Of a stretch of 64,000 nt of DNA, positions 61,775-64,000 are shown in pieces. The number at the start of each line of letters is the position of its first letter. The first letter of the stretch is position 1. The notes under the pieces were generated by a model. The model was not told where the DNA came from, did not search any database, and saw nothing but the letters and a program-made list of their open reading frames with translations. Made by a program: the position numbers and the translations under genes. The stretch comes from Pyrocephalus nanus (lineage: Eukaryota > Chordata > Aves > Passeriformes > Tyrannidae): positions 4,519,001 through 4,583,000 of the forward strand of contig CM076268.1 in the NCBI GenBank assembly GCA_038380795.1. The letters run 5' to 3'.

Positions 61775-61846
61775 GAAATTTTCCCTAATATCCAACCTGA
61801 GCATCCCCTGGCACAACTCTGAGGCTGTTTCCTTTTGTCCTATCCA
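61775..61846 (-). mobile_element. CR1 internal scrap, reverse orientation
   Basis: AGAAATTTTCCCTAATATCC, AACCTGAGCATCCCCTGGCA and GGCTGTTTCCTTTTGTCCTA correspond to the antisense of the middle of the 3' region. Its terminus is absent. Confidence 0.8.
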
Positions 61847-62542
61847 TGTTCTGAAATAATTCCCACCCAATCATTTCCAGCTGTGCTATTAAATGAAATC
61901 ACAGTGGTACTGAACCATCTTGCTTTAGGGTTTGGGGTTTTTGTTGCCTCCTCCCCAGTGCTCTTTATTAATAAATGAATTCTCTCCATACAGTGAATAA
62001 GCCTGTTTGTGATATAAGTTGTTGTAATGCATCTGACAGAGCCAGTGCTGGATTTGGGAATGCTGCAGGATCTGTCAGGAGCTTCAGGCTGCAGAGGAGC
62101 AATCCTGAAAAGCCTTTTCTAAAATAAAAAAGGGAGGTTTACGTGGTTTGGTTTCTTCATGCTTGGAGAGAAAATCACCATGTAAAGGTTTTAACTCACC
62201 TTACTCTCTAGTTCTGTGTCACTAAATTTGATACATCAGTTAGAAAGTTCAGGGTAAAGGATGAACTGAGGGTGCACCAACAGTAGAAGGGGTTTGTCCA
62301 CTGGAACACTGTAATAACAATTAGAATGTGTGATTGATTTGATCATGGTGTGGATCTGAATTTCCCTACACAAATTCTCCTTCAAATTGCACTGGGAAAA
62401 AATTGTCTTTATTTGTCGGTTTTTTTTGTTGTTTTTCCCCTCTGGATATTGATTAATTGCTTTGATTTATGTATTTATTTACTCTTAGAGTGCTGCATTT
62501 TGGCTGTCGAGTGCATGAGCAAACAGCTCATGATACAAACAT

Positions 62543-62654
62543 TGAATCATGGAATGGTTTGGGCTGGAAATACCTTACAGATGATCTCATTCCTCCCCCT
62601 GCCATGGGCCAGGACACCTTCCATGGACCAGGTTGCTCCAAGGCCTGTCCAACA
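62543..62654 (-). mobile_element. CR1 3'-end fragment
   Basis: TTGAATCATGGAATGGTTTG, CTTACAGATGATCTCATTCC and CATGGGCCAGGACACCTTCC show antisense CR1, ending at GCCTGTCCAACA. Confidence 0.9.
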
Positions 62655-63152
62655 ATGATTCTAAACTTTTATTACTTTTTACAACATTTTATTTTTCCTT
62701 TTTTTTTTTTTTTTTTCAGTTGTAAAATGCACAGGAAAAATAAATACCTGGTGTTAAATCTTGCTCAGCCCTTTTTCCCCTTCATACCAAAATTTTCTTA
62801 GATTAATCTGGATGTCTTGGTTACAAATATATAAGTTTCCAACCTAAATTTATAAAGTATTCTCATCCTGCTGTGTAAGTCTCCTGATCTGCAAATAATA
62901 GGAGAATTAAAAATTCATGGTTATGAAAATCACTTTTTTTTTTTTTTCATGGTATATTTTCCAATTCACTTGACAGCAGTGGCTCTGGGGCTCCAGGTGC
63001 ACGTTGTGTCCTTGAGCTCTCCTTCAGCTTACAAAACACTTCCCTTAAACAATTCCTTCTTTCCCTGAATCATAAATTCCCTGGCTGGATGGGGGGGAAA
63101 TGCTGAGGATGCTGGGAAATGCTGGGGATGGGATGGGTTGGGATGGGTGGCA

Positions 63153-63362
63153 ATCACAGAATCACGGAATGGTTTGGGTTGGAAGGGACCTTAAAGATCA
63201 TCTCATTCCACCCCTGCCATGGGCAGGGACACCTTCCACCAGCCCAGGTTGCTCCAAGCCCCATCCAACCTGGCCTTGGACACTTCCAGGGATCCAGGGG
63301 CAGCCACAGCTTCTCTGGGAAGCTGTGCCAAGGCCTCACCACCCTCCCAGGGAAGAATTTCT
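63153..63362 (-). mobile_element. CR1 3' fragment
   Basis: It runs from ATCACAGAATCACGGAATGG through CCATGGGCAGGGACACCTTC and GGGATCCAGGGGCAGCCACA to CCCAGGGAAGAATTTCTTC. It has the long diagnostic form. It is preceded by a GGGATGGG-rich stretch (63120-63150). Confidence 0.92.
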
Positions 63363-64000
63363 TCTCACCACTCCTTGGATTCTGGTTCCTTGGCACTGAC
63401 CCTCATGTCCTGAACGTGGTGGATCAGAGCAAATTTTTTGCACCAAATGTTATCTTATTTTAAACTAATTCACAAATGCAGAAGCATCTCTTTTATCAGT
63501 AACAATGTAAATGCTTCTTTTTTTTCTTAATGGCATTTCAGTGAGTTGTACTGATGTGAAGGAGATTTAAAAAGTAGCACTGAGTTCCTCTGAAGAAGTT
63601 TAAAAGATAAAAACCAAGCAACAAGTAGTAAAATCTGCTCATCTCTGCAAAGATTTATGTCTTTTTGTACTTTGTACCCATATTGAGGAGTTTTGCTTGA
63701 GGATGGGCAGGGAATCCAACAGAACTGCAGGAAAACTCCTCAAGGAAGCACATTCTGCCATGCAAATTCAGTGGGTTAAGAAGGACATGATTTGTGAAGG
63801 TTTTGAATTTTAACCCATTTTTTTTGGAGTTCCTCAGTTCGTTTTGGAGTCTGAATTATAGCAAAGGCAAGAACAGGGACAGATTTAATGGCAGAATTCC
63901 GATATTTCAGAACACCAGCACAGGGCAGGAATTGTGCAGGCAGATGTTGCCTTCTGGGCCCCCGGGCTGCTGGGAGGGGATGAGCTGTGGCAGGTGTTGA

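Larger units (their letters stand above)
43584..64000 (+). other. DOCK1: DOCK1 intron downstream of the second exon (over 20 kb, runs off the window)
   Basis: It begins GTGAGTA. It contains one LTR and about 15 CR1 fragments in both orientations, the AT repeat at 46.4 kb, and poly-T near 54807 and 62699. The next exon (expected to resemble VFLRAINQYADMLNKK) was not found. The gaps between repeats are unremarkable AT-rich DNA. Confidence 0.8.

Overview
This window looks like intronic DNA from a bird genome. Two observations support that. First, there are about 27 fragments of CR1 LINE 3' ends in both orientations, the dominant interspersed repeat of birds. Second, there are two LTRs of a family I recognise from avian, probably songbird, genomes. 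The DNA is sparse in coding sequence, with short exons flanked by GT-AG splice sites and no bacterial-type gene order. A passerine is my best guess, but the species cannot be fixed from this window.

Two genes are present. On the + strand are two short internal exons of DOCK1 (DOCK180), an ELMO-associated Rac guanine-nucleotide exchange factor: 37216-37317 (34 codons) and 43489-43583 (31 codons plus 2 bases). They are consecutive in the protein and fall in the helical region between the DHR-1 and DHR-2 domains. On the - strand, inside the DOCK1 intron left of 37216 (at least 37 kb, because I found no earlier DOCK1 exon), lies the large coding exon of INSYN2A (FAM196A, inhibitory synaptic factor 2A) at 6409-7589. 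It encodes residues 1-393 and two thirds of codon 394. The C-terminal exons must lie left of this window. INSYN2A nested antisense within DOCK1 is the arrangement known in human, so this is conserved synteny.

Layout: 1-6.4 kb is an INSYN2A intron with almost no repeats. 6.4-7.6 kb is the INSYN2A coding exon. 7.6-19.2 kb is probably the INSYN2A 5' intron. 19.06-19.62 kb is a CpG-dense island with a strong minus-strand splice donor, my candidate for the INSYN2A promoter and noncoding first exon. 19.6-27.7 kb is repeat-poor noncoding DNA. 27.7-64 kb is packed with CR1 fragments, and it contains both DOCK1 exons and both LTRs.

I found no undescribed gene system. The most useful leads are the CpG-island first exon for the nested gene, the sharp change in CR1 density at about 27.7 kb, a CR1 inserted inside an LTR (giving relative ages), a 3-base indel that splits the CR1 copies into two groups, and the arrangement of repeats around the DOCK1 exons. 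Nearly all other open frames are chance or antisense shadows and are not annotated.
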